Of a stretch of DNA of 64,000 nucleotides, positions 22,230-32,721 are shown piece by piece. A program made the translations under genes and the position numbers. Within the stretch, counting starts at the first letter, position 1. Each line of letters starts with the position of its first letter. The DNA lies in the NCBI RefSeq assembly GCF_000524195.1, contig NW_020170381.1, forward strand, positions 2,011,055 through 2,075,054, read 5' to 3'. Below the pieces are notes generated by a model. That model worked only from the letters and a program-made list of their open reading frames with translations, was not told where the DNA came from and did not search any database. Origin of the DNA: Echinococcus granulosus. Its lineage: Eukaryota > Platyhelminthes > Cestoda > Cyclophyllidea > Taeniidae.

Positions 22230-24151
22230 ATGATTGCTGTGAGTGTTGAGTCGCTCTACAATTGTTTCGATACTATATCAAATGAAAAGTCTTCTGATGT
22301 TGAGGTTTGTACAGGAAGAGCACTTTTTACGACTTAGAAAAGTAATGCTTTTCAAATTATTCTTCTAGGCAGCAAATGTGGGCCAAACGAGAAAAGACTT
22401 TCATCTCAACTTATAGGCAGATTCTTCAAGTTATTCAAAAATGAACAAGAAAGTAGTTTTAATCACTTGTTGGATCTCTGTGATGATGAAGACCCGATAA
22501 TACGCATGCAAGCAGTTCATGATCTCCTGCAAATATGCAAGTCGGAGCCTGCGTATATCTCGCGTGTTTCAGATGTTCTGAGTCAAATGTTCGCGTCTGA
22601 TGATGCATCGGTATGTCTTTGTTTGTTTTTATTGCTTAAAGGAACTTCACGTTATTACCTTAGTTATGTTTAATTTACTTGAAATGGACCCCAGCGGCAC
22701 ACTTGCTGGCATTTTCAACCACATAATATCGGATGATTCTGGGATTCATAGAGAGAATCTGGTCAAATTTTTGATGGCCAACTTGAAGCGTCTTCCTGAT
22801 GGAAAAATATCATCAGAACTAGAGGAATTCATTATTCAACAATCAAATAAATTGCTGCCAATTGTCTCTGGAAGTGGATTCGTGCAACTTATATCCCTTA
22901 TTTCTTCGTTGAAGTCTACGACGTCGTTACAAGCACGCCAGAGCTTGGTTAATAAGATTACTGATCATGTCGTTCAGTCTATACCAGTTTTTAATCCACA
23001 GGTTGTGTCATCTGTCACACATATACGGGATTGCGGAAAACAAGTGGTACAGCTTTTGTCGGTAGGTGATTTCGTACAGTTTACCACAAATTCTACTAGA
23101 AAAACGTTTCCGCAGGTGGGTTTCTAAGGTACGTGCTCGTGAAAGTTATCCCCAAAGTATCATTGGTGAAGAATCCATCTGACCAACGAAGTATATTGCA
23201 GCTGTTGGCTGAATTTAGTGCTCATCCTGGAGTTACTTTTCGGTCTGACGAAAAAACGCATACCCTGTTACCTTTGTACAATTTTTTGATGGAACTCTTG
23301 CCCGAACCGTCTTCGGGCCAGGAACTAATAATCACTCTCGAGGATAGTGGCTCTAAAAAACTTTTGGTTCCTGCTTTTGCTGAGGAATGTTGCATTTACT
23401 CCCTGTTAAGCCTCCTTAGATTTAATCCCAAGTTCCTTTGCACTACGGAGGCTGGGGACGATGAGGCAGCAAGAGAAGGATGTTTTCGTCTTCAAGCGTT
23501 GAGACAGAAAGTCCAATACACGGCGCGCCTAATTCGTTCATACAGAGCCTCCATCATTGCTGAATTACAAGCGACATTCCGAATAGAGGGGCTGTCCCCT
23601 GTGATGCTAGCCGAGGAAGCCAGACGGGTATGCTTTTTTTTGCTTATTTACTTGCGAGGCGAGCATGTTCACATACTTGCCTAAGCTTTCTAAGTACCGA
23701 ATTGTTTCTTACTCTAACAAAATGTGCTTGCTATTGGTGCTAATGTTTCCTGTATCCGAGATGATCTTGGTGTCGTTTCACATGAATTACTCAAGGGAAC
23801 TGGATTTAGGCAGCATGGGGTATCACGGTACATATTTTGTAGAACTGTTTATAACGGCAGTAGACTCGCACTTTTTCATTCTAGGCTCTTGAAAACATCG
23901 AGAAGATGGTACGGTGTCTTTTTCGCCCCCGGGTAGAGCCAGAGCATCTAAGCGACCTTACTCTCTCGTGGGTCGATACAACGTCGACATTAAAACGTCC
24001 TGCTCCGTCTACGACGCTGGTCGGTTCTCACAGTGCGGCCAAACAAAGTCCTCCAAAACTGCAACGGCACTTTCCAGTAACGGGCCGTCGATTTGGCGGC
24101 TTTCAGGTTGGTCGGGGTCGCGCTCGTGGCAGCGGTCGACGTCGTTTCTAG
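22230..24151 (+). CDS. API5: Apoptosis inhibitor 5 (API5/AAC-11)
   Basis: API5 is a nuclear helical-repeat scaffold of HEAT/ARM type that opposes E2F1- and Acinus-linked cell death and binds nuclear RNA factors. Proposed exons: 22230-22288, 22315-22341, 22373-22610, 22642-23065, 23116-23627 and 23885-24151. They total 1527 nt, 508 aa, close to the 504-524 aa of human forms. Matches: SVESLYNCFD (human TVEELYRNYG), GPNEKRLSSQLIGRFFKLF, LLDLCDDEDPIIRMQAVHDL, EMDPSGTLAGIFNHI, LQLLAEFSAHPGV, LSDLTLSWV (human TVTLSWK) and a C-terminal RG-rich tail GRGRARGSGRRRF. Introns of 31 nt (22611-22641) and 50 nt (23066-23115) are well supported. The first two (26 and 31 nt around a 27-nt exon) are the only in-frame solution I found and are provisional. 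Confidence 0.88.
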
Positions 24152-24759
24152 CTATGTATTGTCCCTCTCTGTGTGTGGAAAATCTCTGTTTTTTACTATT
24201 GAAAGCTACTCCGGAAGTCTGGTTGCTTACTATGGTGTCATTCAGATTGATTTGATTTTATCTCTTACAACGATAATGCAAATAAATCGTGGCAATATGA
24301 TGTATGGGCTGTCGGCGGTTGTCAGTACGGTAGGATTATAAAGATTTGCGCATATTTCTGGTTCTCAAAATAGTATCATGACATGTCTATTTCAAAGCTG
24401 CTACGCTTGATATTAACATCACCGATTTTTGTTACGAAAATAATCATAATTGGCAGTCCTCCTAGACTATCGATGTGATTTTATAAAAAAACCAATTAAA
24501 CACAAAGCCGGGTAAGATTTCGGGTTATGAAGCCTTTTGTTCTAGACGTGGGACGGACAGCGCAGGTTGATTAAATGAGAAAACGTGACAGGCCGGAGCA
24601 TGGGCTGTAGCGGCTCTAACCAAACCTGGGTTTCAGATGCAAGAAAGAGAGTGGAGCCTGTTAATCTGAAAAGAATTCATCGGTATAGCATAATGGGAAC
24701 AAATAAACATTTAAAAATGCCAAAGAAAGTGCACATGGGAGTCGTGTGGGTATAATTCG
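24152..24759. other. Convergent intergenic region
   Basis: Holds the 3' ends of API5 and of the minus-strand gene at 24760. AATAAA-like signals lie on both strands (near 24283 and 24700). No gene seen. Confidence 0.4.
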
Positions 24760-25536
24760 TCAAGGTGGCGGTTCCTCCAGCTGTTGTGAGGGAGGTTTCT
24801 TGTGCCGCGTTTCTTTCATTTTCACGTAGAGAGATTCCAGCTTGTCTGTATTGTATGCAGAATGAAGCTTCTTCAGAATAGCTTTGAAATTAGCCAGTTC
24901 TTCTCGTTGACAGCTCTTCTCAATCGCCTTTTCGATGCATTCCCACGCATCGCTGTATTGAATTGTCTTAGTGGAATTCGGGGTCGGTTGTTGTAAACGT
25001 TGAACCCTTATTTCCACCGGCAATCCAAAATCGACATTGACCATCTTCATTTGTTTCAAAACTAGTGAGGAAAATTCAATTTCTTTACCCAAAATCATAT
25101 CTGCTAAGCAGGCTATATTGGGTTTTTCAATGATTTCAATTGTCGGTTCACCGTCCTGGAAACCACCCCAATGCAACGCGTAAGAGGGCTGGAAAGCCAT
25201 CGCTCCATGTTGCATTAGGACGCGAATGCATCCGAGAGCATTTTCGCGAATGGCGTGATAAAGAGGAGGGCATATTGTGATCGTCTTTTGCATTGGCTTT
25301 TGTGAAGTGTATACCTCATGGTAAATGTACCGCGTGATGTTGGCTGGACACTTTCGAATATAATCCGTAACATAGGGGAAGTTGTCGTGAGCTATTGCGC
25401 GAATTATTGCATTCTCAATCACGTAAGTCGGCAGGCTAATATCCAAATTGGGATTCAGAGGCCGTCCTCGTGAATAGTCCATCTCTTGCTGCAAATTTTC
25501 CAATGGTTTCCGTGAATTCGGGACGTAGAATGCCAT
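24760..25536 (-). CDS. Uncharacterised 258-aa protein, possibly ankyrin-like
   Basis: Intronless ORF from the ATG at 25536. I do not recognise the family with confidence. The part from about residue 37 to 115 has a helix-turn-helix pattern like ankyrin repeats: NAIIRAIAHDNFPYVTDYIR, then PPLYHAIRENALGCIRVLMQ and HGAMAF. These resemble the 'PLH.A...G....v..LL..GA' pattern. Two half-conserved repeats are visible; the canonical TPLH and glycine positions are partly lost. The rest is helical and charged, and the end is basic then Pro/Glu-rich (KKPPSQQLEEPPP). No signal peptide or membrane segment is seen. It is divergently arranged with the gene at 25666, with 129 bp between start codons, suggesting a shared promoter. 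Confidence 0.7.
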   Translation of the reverse strand: MAFYVPNSRKPLENLQQEMDYSRGRPLNPNLDISLPTYVIENAIIRAIAHDNFPYVTDYIRKCPANITRYIYHEVYTSQKPMQKTITICPPLYHAIRENALGCIRVLMQHGAMAFQPSYALHWGGFQDGEPTIEIIEKPNIACLADMILGKEIEFSSLVLKQMKMVNVDFGLPVEIRVQRLQQPTPNSTKTIQYSDAWECIEKAIEKSCQREELANFKAILKKLHSAYNTDKLESLYVKMKETRHKKPPSQQLEEPPP

Positions 25537-25665
25537 GCTTTTGGATTTAGTAGCAGCCTCACCTACAAAAGCCTCGCCCTCCGAGCCGCCGATGTTTGAA
25601 TTGCCGTCTTGCTATCGATCAGTTTGTCCGAGAGGCTAGTGCGGTCGCAGGGAGGAGCAGAGAGG
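25537..25665. promoter_or_regulatory. Short bidirectional intergenic region
   Basis: Only 129 bp lie between the two divergent start codons, so both 5' UTRs and promoters must be very short or overlap. No TATA box is evident. Confidence 0.5.
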
Positions 25666-26031
25666 ATGTCGTGTCGAGATATAAGGAAGTTCCTTAAAAA
25701 AGTCGAGGAGGACAATCAGTCAGTCCCGACAGAGCCGCCATCAAAGCCCATCACCTTCGCTTGCGCAAAGCTATGCCTCAAAGAGATGTTGGACACCTAT
25801 GAATACCTGGGTCCGAATCGCTATATCGATGAATCCAAAAAGGAGATCGAAACACCGATTCAAGCCATACCACCATGTAAGTATGGTCAATACGGGGATT
25901 TGCACGCACCTTGTTCGACTCCAAACCAAACCTCACAACGTACGCGGCCAACTCAGTCGTTCCAGCAACAACAACAAGATTCTGCACGCAAGCAACAACG
26001 TCAATCCACCCAGCAAAAGCCAAGAAAATAA
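25666..26031 (+). CDS. Uncharacterised 121-aa protein with Gln-rich basic tail
   Basis: Intronless ORF. I chose the ATG at 25666 (MSCRDIRKFLKKVEEDN) because the frame upstream of it looks like leader sequence; an in-frame non-ATG start cannot be excluded. Residues 1-75 are mixed charged and helical with several Cys (FACAKLCLKEMLDTYEYLG). The tail from about residue 85 is low-complexity, rich in Gln, Arg and Ser (FQQQQQDSARKQQRQ). No known domain was recognised. An AATAAA signal follows at about 26187. Because the gene is divergent from the one at 24760 and both are intronless, the two may have arisen or be expressed together. Confidence 0.6.
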   Translation: MSCRDIRKFLKKVEEDNQSVPTEPPSKPITFACAKLCLKEMLDTYEYLGPNRYIDESKKEIETPIQAIPPCKYGQYGDLHAPCSTPNQTSQRTRPTQSFQQQQQDSARKQQRQSTQQKPRK

Positions 26032-26774
26032 TAAACCCTTTCAAAAAGTGGTCTCTAAAAATTCAACGTTTCTAGTTACGTATCAGTTCATCGAATGATT
26101 TGAAACTAATTCTTCTTTTTTCAAATACATTTTGCAGCATTAATATCTTAACGTTTTGTTTCTATCTGAGATGGTGTAAGACCCAATAAAAGGATTTTCA
26201 TCATCCAGACTCTAACAACTAGATGATCTCTCCTCTCTGCTTCAAGAGATTCTCATTTTAAAAGTAAAAGTGCAGTCTTAATATGATTACATGATATCAT
26301 TAGGGTCCAACATAAATCAGTTTGCCTAACCGAAAGTGCTGGAACACGTATAACCATTTAACAGCTATCACGAGACAGAGCGCATCTTTTCACAGAAAGG
26401 CCAGTAATAAAATTGTAGTCATTTGGCAAAAGTATTGCTTGCAATGCTAGATCCAAGACGCATTTAGCTTCCTTAAGTTCATCACGTCAATCAGATCTAG
26501 CAAATGTAATGAAAGTTGCCTTTGCCGAAATGAAGCAATTCAAGAGAAATATCCTGCAGAAGATCATATTTCAATTTGCATTGAAAAAGTTCTAGCTGAA
26601 TCTGCTGATGTTAGAATAACGTTTTTAATAATATCTGTCAAGTGAAGTGAGATGACAACTTTATTATGTTGGCGAAGGTCAGGAATGCAGCTGTTAACAA
26701 CGAGCCTGTGTAAGCTAAATCGTGTTTTATTAGAGGTATTTGGAGTGCGCCAAAACTTTCCTAAGTCAAAAGAA
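26032..26774. other. Intergenic sequence
   Basis: AT-rich, no supported gene. It contains the polyadenylation region of the gene at 25666. Confidence 0.4.
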
Positions 26775-27724
26775 TGTATAATACGTGGACAGAAAATGCA
26801 TTATCGACATGGAGAAGGTCTGCGGCTACTGGGGTGGTCCAGAGGCTAGCCCACCCGACGAAGATACAGTGGCAAAGCACCTAAGTGGCCTCATAACCGA
26901 AACTGATAGTTAAACAGAAAATCAACGCATTACACAGCCCCTCTCCCTTTTTGAGCGTCGTCCCCGCCGCTCGCCTTGGTCAACCTCACACGTCAGTCAT
27001 CACAACGTAGTCAATGCTGTAAGGAAGCACTTATCAGCCAACCGTGGCGGTCATGAAATGTCCAAGCAACTGAGGAGACACTTAACGGGATCTAGAGTTT
27101 CGTCCTGTAAAGGAAATGGAATCGAAGACGGGAAAGTGCGCTGGCCGTCACGCGTGTCCATAGCTGATCGTAGGAACACTAACCTAAAAGCAGTCATATA
27201 ACAAAGGACAGGATTGAACATCGCTCTTTGAGGATAAGGTTTCGCACTTTCTCCTCCTTGTCATTTCGTTCTCACTTTTAAGATGCCCAGCAGTATCCAT
27301 CTGGGTTCTATCAGGCTAGTAGGGAAGCGGAGGAAGTCAGACGTCGACACACTTTGTGCCTTCATGCAGAACACAGGACCGTGGTGGTTGGCGGAGGTAG
27401 AAGTCATTTTCAACCCTTCTGTTGAGTAGGGGTTGTCAGGGACTCTCCCACTTGCAGTATATACACTTCTTGCAGCTAAGATTTATCACCTAGTAGTTGA
27501 GATTAGAATTTATCCTTTAAGATCGAGTGCGCCTTCCAATATCACCACTGTAGTGAGCCGAGACTTCTCTTAAGGCGAAAGAAGACAATACTCGGACGAA
27601 ATATATCTCGAAGATGCATAGAAGGGATTGGGGCCACTAGCATGGCCCGGAGGAGGTGCAGTGACAGAGCCCCAAGTGACACTAAACAAAAACCGATAGT
27701 TAACTACACAAGTAAATAATTACA
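26775..27724 (-). mobile_element. Near-complete TRIM-like LTR retrotransposon, non-autonomous
   Basis: Two similar LTRs lie in the same minus orientation: 3' LTR at about 26775-26934 and 5' LTR at about 27550-27724. Both contain the family blocks TCTTC/GAAGA, the TATA-rich block and the GAAGG motif. Between them is about 0.6 kb without an ORF. On the minus strand a polypurine tract AAAAAGGGAGAGGGGCTG abuts TGTAATGCG, the start of the 3' LTR, as in LTR retrotransposons. The small size and lack of coding capacity fit terminal-repeat retrotransposons in miniature, which are known from taeniid tapeworms. The primer-binding site is not clear. Confidence 0.7.
26935..26953 (-). other. Polypurine tract before the 3' LTR
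   Basis: On the minus strand this reads AAAAAGGGAGAGGGGCTG and is directly followed by the LTR start TGTAATGCG. The same tract recurs at 49621-49636 and, inverted, at 48483-48500, next to the LTR each time. Such a tract primes plus-strand DNA synthesis in LTR retroelements. Confidence 0.65.
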
Positions 27725-28280
27725 TATTGACTGACGTTTTTCAATGAGGGATATTTCCAAGGAAAGTGGACGAACAGAGCACCTCTGAACCGGTTGTCAC
27801 GTCTAGTTTAAAGACTACTTAGATTCAGAGATCACTGGAGCGACCCGAGCGCAGTAACTACCATGTCCGACCCTCATATGAAGGCAGTTGTCCCACACAG
27901 TGTTCAATTAGTTATTAACAAACAGTTACGTGTAGAGATATTGACAAATATTTCATCACCCAATTACAGCGCGAAAATTCCAACATGTTAAATTCATCCA
28001 AAAGCACGTCACCATCACCCGGACCAAACTAGCATATGCTGCCAGTGATTTATAACAAAACATTGTACAACGCTAGAGAACATTCGGCAGCAAAACATTC
28101 AACATCACCATGCAACACAAACTCCCTACAATGACTGACTGGACCTGAGAAGGTCAAGCATATCAAAACGAATACGATTGCCTAAGTAAAGCGAATTCTG
28201 GGTTTAATCACAAAAGCTGAAGAGTGGGAGGATTTATTTACATAACAAAAGTTGGATGCATTAAAGACGACAGAGAACTG
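27725..28280. other. Intergenic sequence downstream of ADAT2
   Basis: No coding or RNA gene was recognised. It probably includes the ADAT2 3' UTR. Confidence 0.35.
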
Positions 28281-28853
28281 TTAAAAGTGATCACGACTGG
28301 TCTTCTTACATCGTTTTTCCTCAGGTGCATTCCAATTTTCCTGTTCGAAAAATCTCTTCAGCAAATTAATTGATCTATCTGACTGTCCATTAAATTTGCA
28401 AGACAATGGAGATCTCAATGAGTCGTCGGTACTGACGTTCATTACAGATCCACAACCACCAAAACGGTCATTCCGAGAAGAATAAATGACACTAGAAACC
28501 TGCCACAGAAAGAAAGATTGATATACCACTTTGGTTGAACTGGAAGACCAAACCGAAGAGCAGCTGTACACATTATGCACGGTTCCACGGTCACATAAAG
28601 CACAGCCTTAGGTAATACGGATTCTAAACTCAGGTCATTTTTTGCACACCACTGTTCCAGCCGTTTTATTGCTACGATTTCGGCATGCTGAGTTGCATCA
28701 CCACAAACATTTGTCTATGTAAGTAGAACTCGAATGGCACTTTACTTCATTTCTACCACAAGCAATTACTTGTCCATCATATACGAAGGCGCATCCGACA
28801 GGTACCTCACCATCATTTAATGCCTCTTCAGCAAGCTCGAAGGCTCTATCCAT
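28281..28853 (-). CDS. ADAT2: tRNA-specific adenosine deaminase 2 (ADAT2), catalytic subunit
   Basis: ADAT2 works with ADAT3 to convert adenosine 34 of tRNA anticodons to inosine. Exons: 28746-28853, 28541-28714 and 28281-28499. They total 501 nt, 166 aa (human 191). The zinc-dependent deaminase motifs are intact: QHAE (zinc-binding His and proton-shuttling Glu) and VTVEPCIMCTAALR (the PCxxC zinc ligands). Flanking matches include AEEALNDGEVPVGC, GRNE-TNVCGDATQHAE, DRFGGCGSVMNV (a family signature) and FFEQENWNAPEEKRCKK near the C-terminus. The introns are 31 nt (28715-28745, GTAAAG...CATAG) and 41 nt (28500-28540). Removing them is essential, because reading through either one hits a stop or loses the conserved frame. 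The start at 28853 matches the N-terminus of the family; an upstream in-frame ATG at 28934 is possible. Confidence 0.92.
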
Positions 28854-30658
28854 CCGCAAAGACGACAGCGTCCTGTGGTTCAAACCAATTTGGCTTTTTT
28901 TCTTGAAACCTAAATTTTCGAACAGATGAACCATGATCCCTTACAATTCCGGATATGGTCAAGAAGGTTTGTTGCTACGATGCAGAAAATTGCACAAGGC
29001 TAACAGATTCGTTGAACAAGATTGCCCATTAACCAATACACTTCCTCCGTCATCAAGAAACTTTAAACTGTCTAACCTATTCGTATTACTGGCTATTTCC
29101 GCTCTATTTACTAAAAATTTGCCAAGAGGTGAGCTTCAAGTAATTAAAACAGTACTGATGATAGCAAACGAAAATAAACTAAAAATAGTCTGGCTATGGT
29201 AGAGTAGAGTACTACATTTTTCGAAATTCCTGAAGCCAAAAGACAGTCTAGAAGGCTTAGAATTCGGAAGCACTTGTAAGACATTGTATCGCCGGATCTC
29301 TTGTCATGCGCTTTTGTAGACCGGTAAATATTGATTTAATATACTGCAGTGTGGATCCATGCATCAGCCGGCTATATTGGGTTCCCACAAATTTGCAACT
29401 GTTTTAAGACACAAGGCATTGTGGTAAATGTAAAGAATACTAATGCATTTTCTAGACAGTGTAATACCATTCGGAACTAGATGCGCGGACAGCCTCCCGG
29501 GGCCTGAAGTCTTGACGATACCAGCGCTTACCACACCAACATATTTGTGCATTCAACGTATCTCTGAACACATCGACTTATGTGAAGATGAAGAGGGGGG
29601 TTTGGCAAGTATTGCGTAATGCACAGTCAATATGTACTTTAATATCTGGTATTGGTTTCTAGTAGTAGACCCACAAGGTCTAAATTCTAACGAAGGGCCC
29701 CTTATCCCTCCGCAATATACCCAGAGGGTGGAATTTAGCAACGTACTTTGTTAGCCAAATTCATAACACGCTAAACTTTCCAGTCTTGTTGCAGCATCCA
29801 ATGGGCCTATCCATCGTATGCGGCTCCCTTAAGGCTTGCCAGCACTGTTCGAAACAGCAACCACATCCCGACACAGCCCAACGCAAGATAAAACGTGATC
29901 TGGCGGAAGCACCGCCCACAACTCCTAACCACCTCAAAGCATAGAAGCAGCGCTCAAGCCCAACTGACTCCCACAACAGGAAACCCTCTGGTGAGAAGTA
30001 AATACGCTTTTGGAGCCAAGTCAATTACCCAAAGAAGAACGCCTACATGGCAGTGGTGACGCATGACCCCTCACTTACCTATCAATATTATTTTTATTAC
30101 TCTCACATCCGAGCTCCATCTAGATTTGACGAGGTCGCAAAGCATCCTTGTGCACCGCAAACAGCCACTACTAAGAAGGCGGGTTAAAAAGGCACACCTT
30201 TGAGCAGATTTGCAGAGTTGCATTAATCAGCGTTGCGCAGAGAGGTGAGGATGTCTCATAACCACGTAGTGTAATACGCTAATTTTAGATGCGGCATTGC
30301 AAGCTACTCAAAACACCAAGCACTTTAAAGTTCACTCCGTGGCTCGTGCGCCACACCTTAAGTGAAGGCGACTACAAAAAACGTATCCTTTGCGCCAGAC
30401 GCAATCATCAGGATGTGGTAATACAGAACAGATGTTGCATTCTCATCAGCAGGGAGATTGGATAGAATTAAAATAAATGAAGGATATCGCGTGAAGAGAG
30501 AGATTCAAGTTTAAAGGTGTATCTCCCAGAAAAAGGCAACTTTACAAGTGACGGAGCACGTAAATGAGACTGCACTAACGCGATCAAACGTCCACCGAAG
30601 ACCTTGATAAAAGGAGGATTCTCAAAAGCTAATAGATGCCATCAAGGTTGGAAGAACA
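28854..30658. other. Intergenic region between ADAT2 and the RNF126-like gene
   Basis: No gene was recognised. Short ORFs at 28933-29202 and 29761-30024 show no conserved features. It presumably holds the ADAT2 promoter and the 3' UTR of the RING gene. Confidence 0.4.
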
Positions 30659-31958
30659 TTACGAGGTATCCTGACCCTGCATGTCTTTTCGACAGATAGG
30701 ACAGGAGCCTTTCTAAATAAAAAAGACCACAAATTTAGGACAGTGAAATTAAAACATCAAATTTTATCAAAGTTTGGGTAGCATGTGATTGAGCTCTGAT
30801 ACATTCGAAGCAGAAACAGTAATGACGTCATTTGCTCCAGTTTACTGTAAACTGCTATAAATAGTGAGACGTTCTGGTAAAGGACGACTTCGGAAAAGGT
30901 TAAAACAATAACGAAAAACCATGTATTAAAGGAGACCTTTAAATAAGAGGAAAAAGGCAAGTAGAGGCAACATCTTCTAAAAAGAACATGGAAACATGCA
31001 TGTTAATTACTGAAACAACTGTTCTGAATCAAGAATAATTAACTGAGACCCCAATCAGGAGACCAACTTAATTTAACTCAATTTCACAAAATATTGTACC
31101 AGAAGATAAAGTGAGAAAAAAACAAGGGCAACACAACTGAGTTCTAAATAATTCACTGCCAGAGCTCTTAAGTCACGTCATGTTTAGCTAATCCCCAAAG
31201 TAACTCAGCAATCTAAAAATAAACAACAAATCTCAAGTATGAACTACTGAGATCATTGTGCACGTAAAATATAAAAATCCAAGAAGTTAACGTAACGGAA
31301 CAAAAAAAACTTGGTAAATACAATACCTGACTCAGCCATGTTGATAGACAGGACTGGTGAAAGCCATGCAAACAGGGCAATGTTAGTATTTCATCGTCGA
31401 CTGAAAACTTTTCCAGGCATATCGAGCAAACATCGTATGTCTTAAGATCTGCCTGTGACAGAGTTTTTCTGGGAAGCGAAGCGATGTCTGACGGCGTTGC
31501 AGGTGGAGGTCCACCTATGTTAAATGCTTAAAGGAGGAACGGTAATATTGCAAACTAGATTTACGATTCAAATCTGCATTTAGTAGCATTTGCATAAATA
31601 ATTCTATTCCACCCATCATCATCTCTGGTCTGCGTTGTGCTCGTGACCGGGTATTTGCCGAGACCGGCTCGTCACTTGTAAATCCAACAGTGATATTACC
31701 CAAGGCAGACTGCATGGCAGCGACAAAATTGGGAATAGGGGGCACATCTGGATTTACATCAAATCTTGAATTGAAATTGCATGACAACAAAGCAATTTAC
31801 TCAGTCATAACCCATTCCATGTCATTAGGGTCGAGTTCCTCAACAAAACCCTGATTACAAAAATTGCACCTCAGAGTAGAATCTTGTAGTACTGGGGACG
31901 CACGTCTTTGGCATACATGGCAATAATAACGCCCACCTCCAACATTCGCTGATGCCAT
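30659..31958 (-). CDS. RNF126/RNF115-like RING-H2 E3 ubiquitin ligase
   Basis: Exons: 31801-31958, 31565-31764, 31327-31514 and 30659-30712, 600 nt in all, about 199 aa (human RNF126 about 310). The N-terminal zinc ribbon has RYYCHVCQ and LRCNFCNQGFVEEL, like the ubiquitin-binding BCA2 zinc finger of RNF126/RNF115. The middle exon carries PPIPNFVAAMQSALG and GIELFMQML. The C-terminal RING-H2 is VCSICLEKF, LPCLHGFH, QSCLSTWL and, in the last exon, GSCPICRK, giving C-x2-C, C-x-H-x2-H-x2-C and C-x2-C. GPPPATPSDIASLP just before the RING matches the family. Family role: quality control of mislocalised proteins with BAG6 and receptor trafficking. Introns are 36 nt (31765-31800), 50 nt (31515-31564) and 614 nt. 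The middle region is shorter than in vertebrates. Confidence 0.88.
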
Positions 31959-32522
31959 TGAAAGCGAAGGAGGTAATCACAGAGTGAGACAAATTACAAC
32001 GATATATGACCCGATAGCAATGGAACACCAGTAAAAATCGCGGGTGGAATAAACCAATAAAATGTATGGCACTAATGTTATTCATGGGATATTAAGTTAT
32101 TAATTTACACTTAGAATGTTAAAAATGATATATTACGCCAGAATAGATCCACGCAGTACAAGCACTCCACCTTGTTTCTATTAAGCAAAAAAGAACAACT
32201 TCACAAATGCATAAAGGATTTTAAATAAGGTCTACTATAGAAACTAATCATGTGTAAATAATTCAATGCCAATTGTTGCTAATTCTGATGTAATTCGAGA
32301 TGCAGACGTTTTTAGCTAGGTCAAAAGCATGCCACTGAATAGACCAGACATGAGTCAATATATGAGCTGATTATCGATGAGCAATGTGCAGTACGTAACC
32401 TGTTTGAATATATCTTTAAGTAAATGGCAGTTCAGTGGTCAGGTGTCCCTGGGGTAGACTAGACTTCGAAAGCACACGCTCAGGACCTGACTTTTCCCTT
32501 TAACGATTATCGACAACTGTAA
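31959..32522. other. Intergenic region upstream of the RNF126-like gene
   Basis: AT-rich, no gene seen. It presumably contains the minus-strand promoter. Confidence 0.35.
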
Positions 32523-32721
32523 TGTAATACGATGGTGGCTTATTACTTGGTATTGGTGAGGCGCCACTTTTGCACCTTGAATTGACCTTCTTGCATCTCA
32601 CTGAGCGAGCTGGCCTTAGGGCCATGCCAATGGCCTAAACACCTTCTCTGTGCTGAATACATATATTCTGCCCGAGTATTGTGTCTTCTTTCTTCTATAG
32701 GGAATGTCCCGGAACGCTATA
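32523..32721 (+). mobile_element. 199-bp solo LTR
   Basis: Starts TGTAATACGAT and ends GGAACGCTATA, in plus orientation. The flanks GTAA (32519-32522) and ATAA (32722-32725) match at three of four positions, fitting an ageing 4-bp target duplication. Same length and block order as 7211-7408. Confidence 0.8.

Noticed and set aside
23665..23892. Open frames between the last two API5 exons
   Set aside because: API5 joins in phase from 23627 to 23885 and matches the family there, so the stretch is intron.
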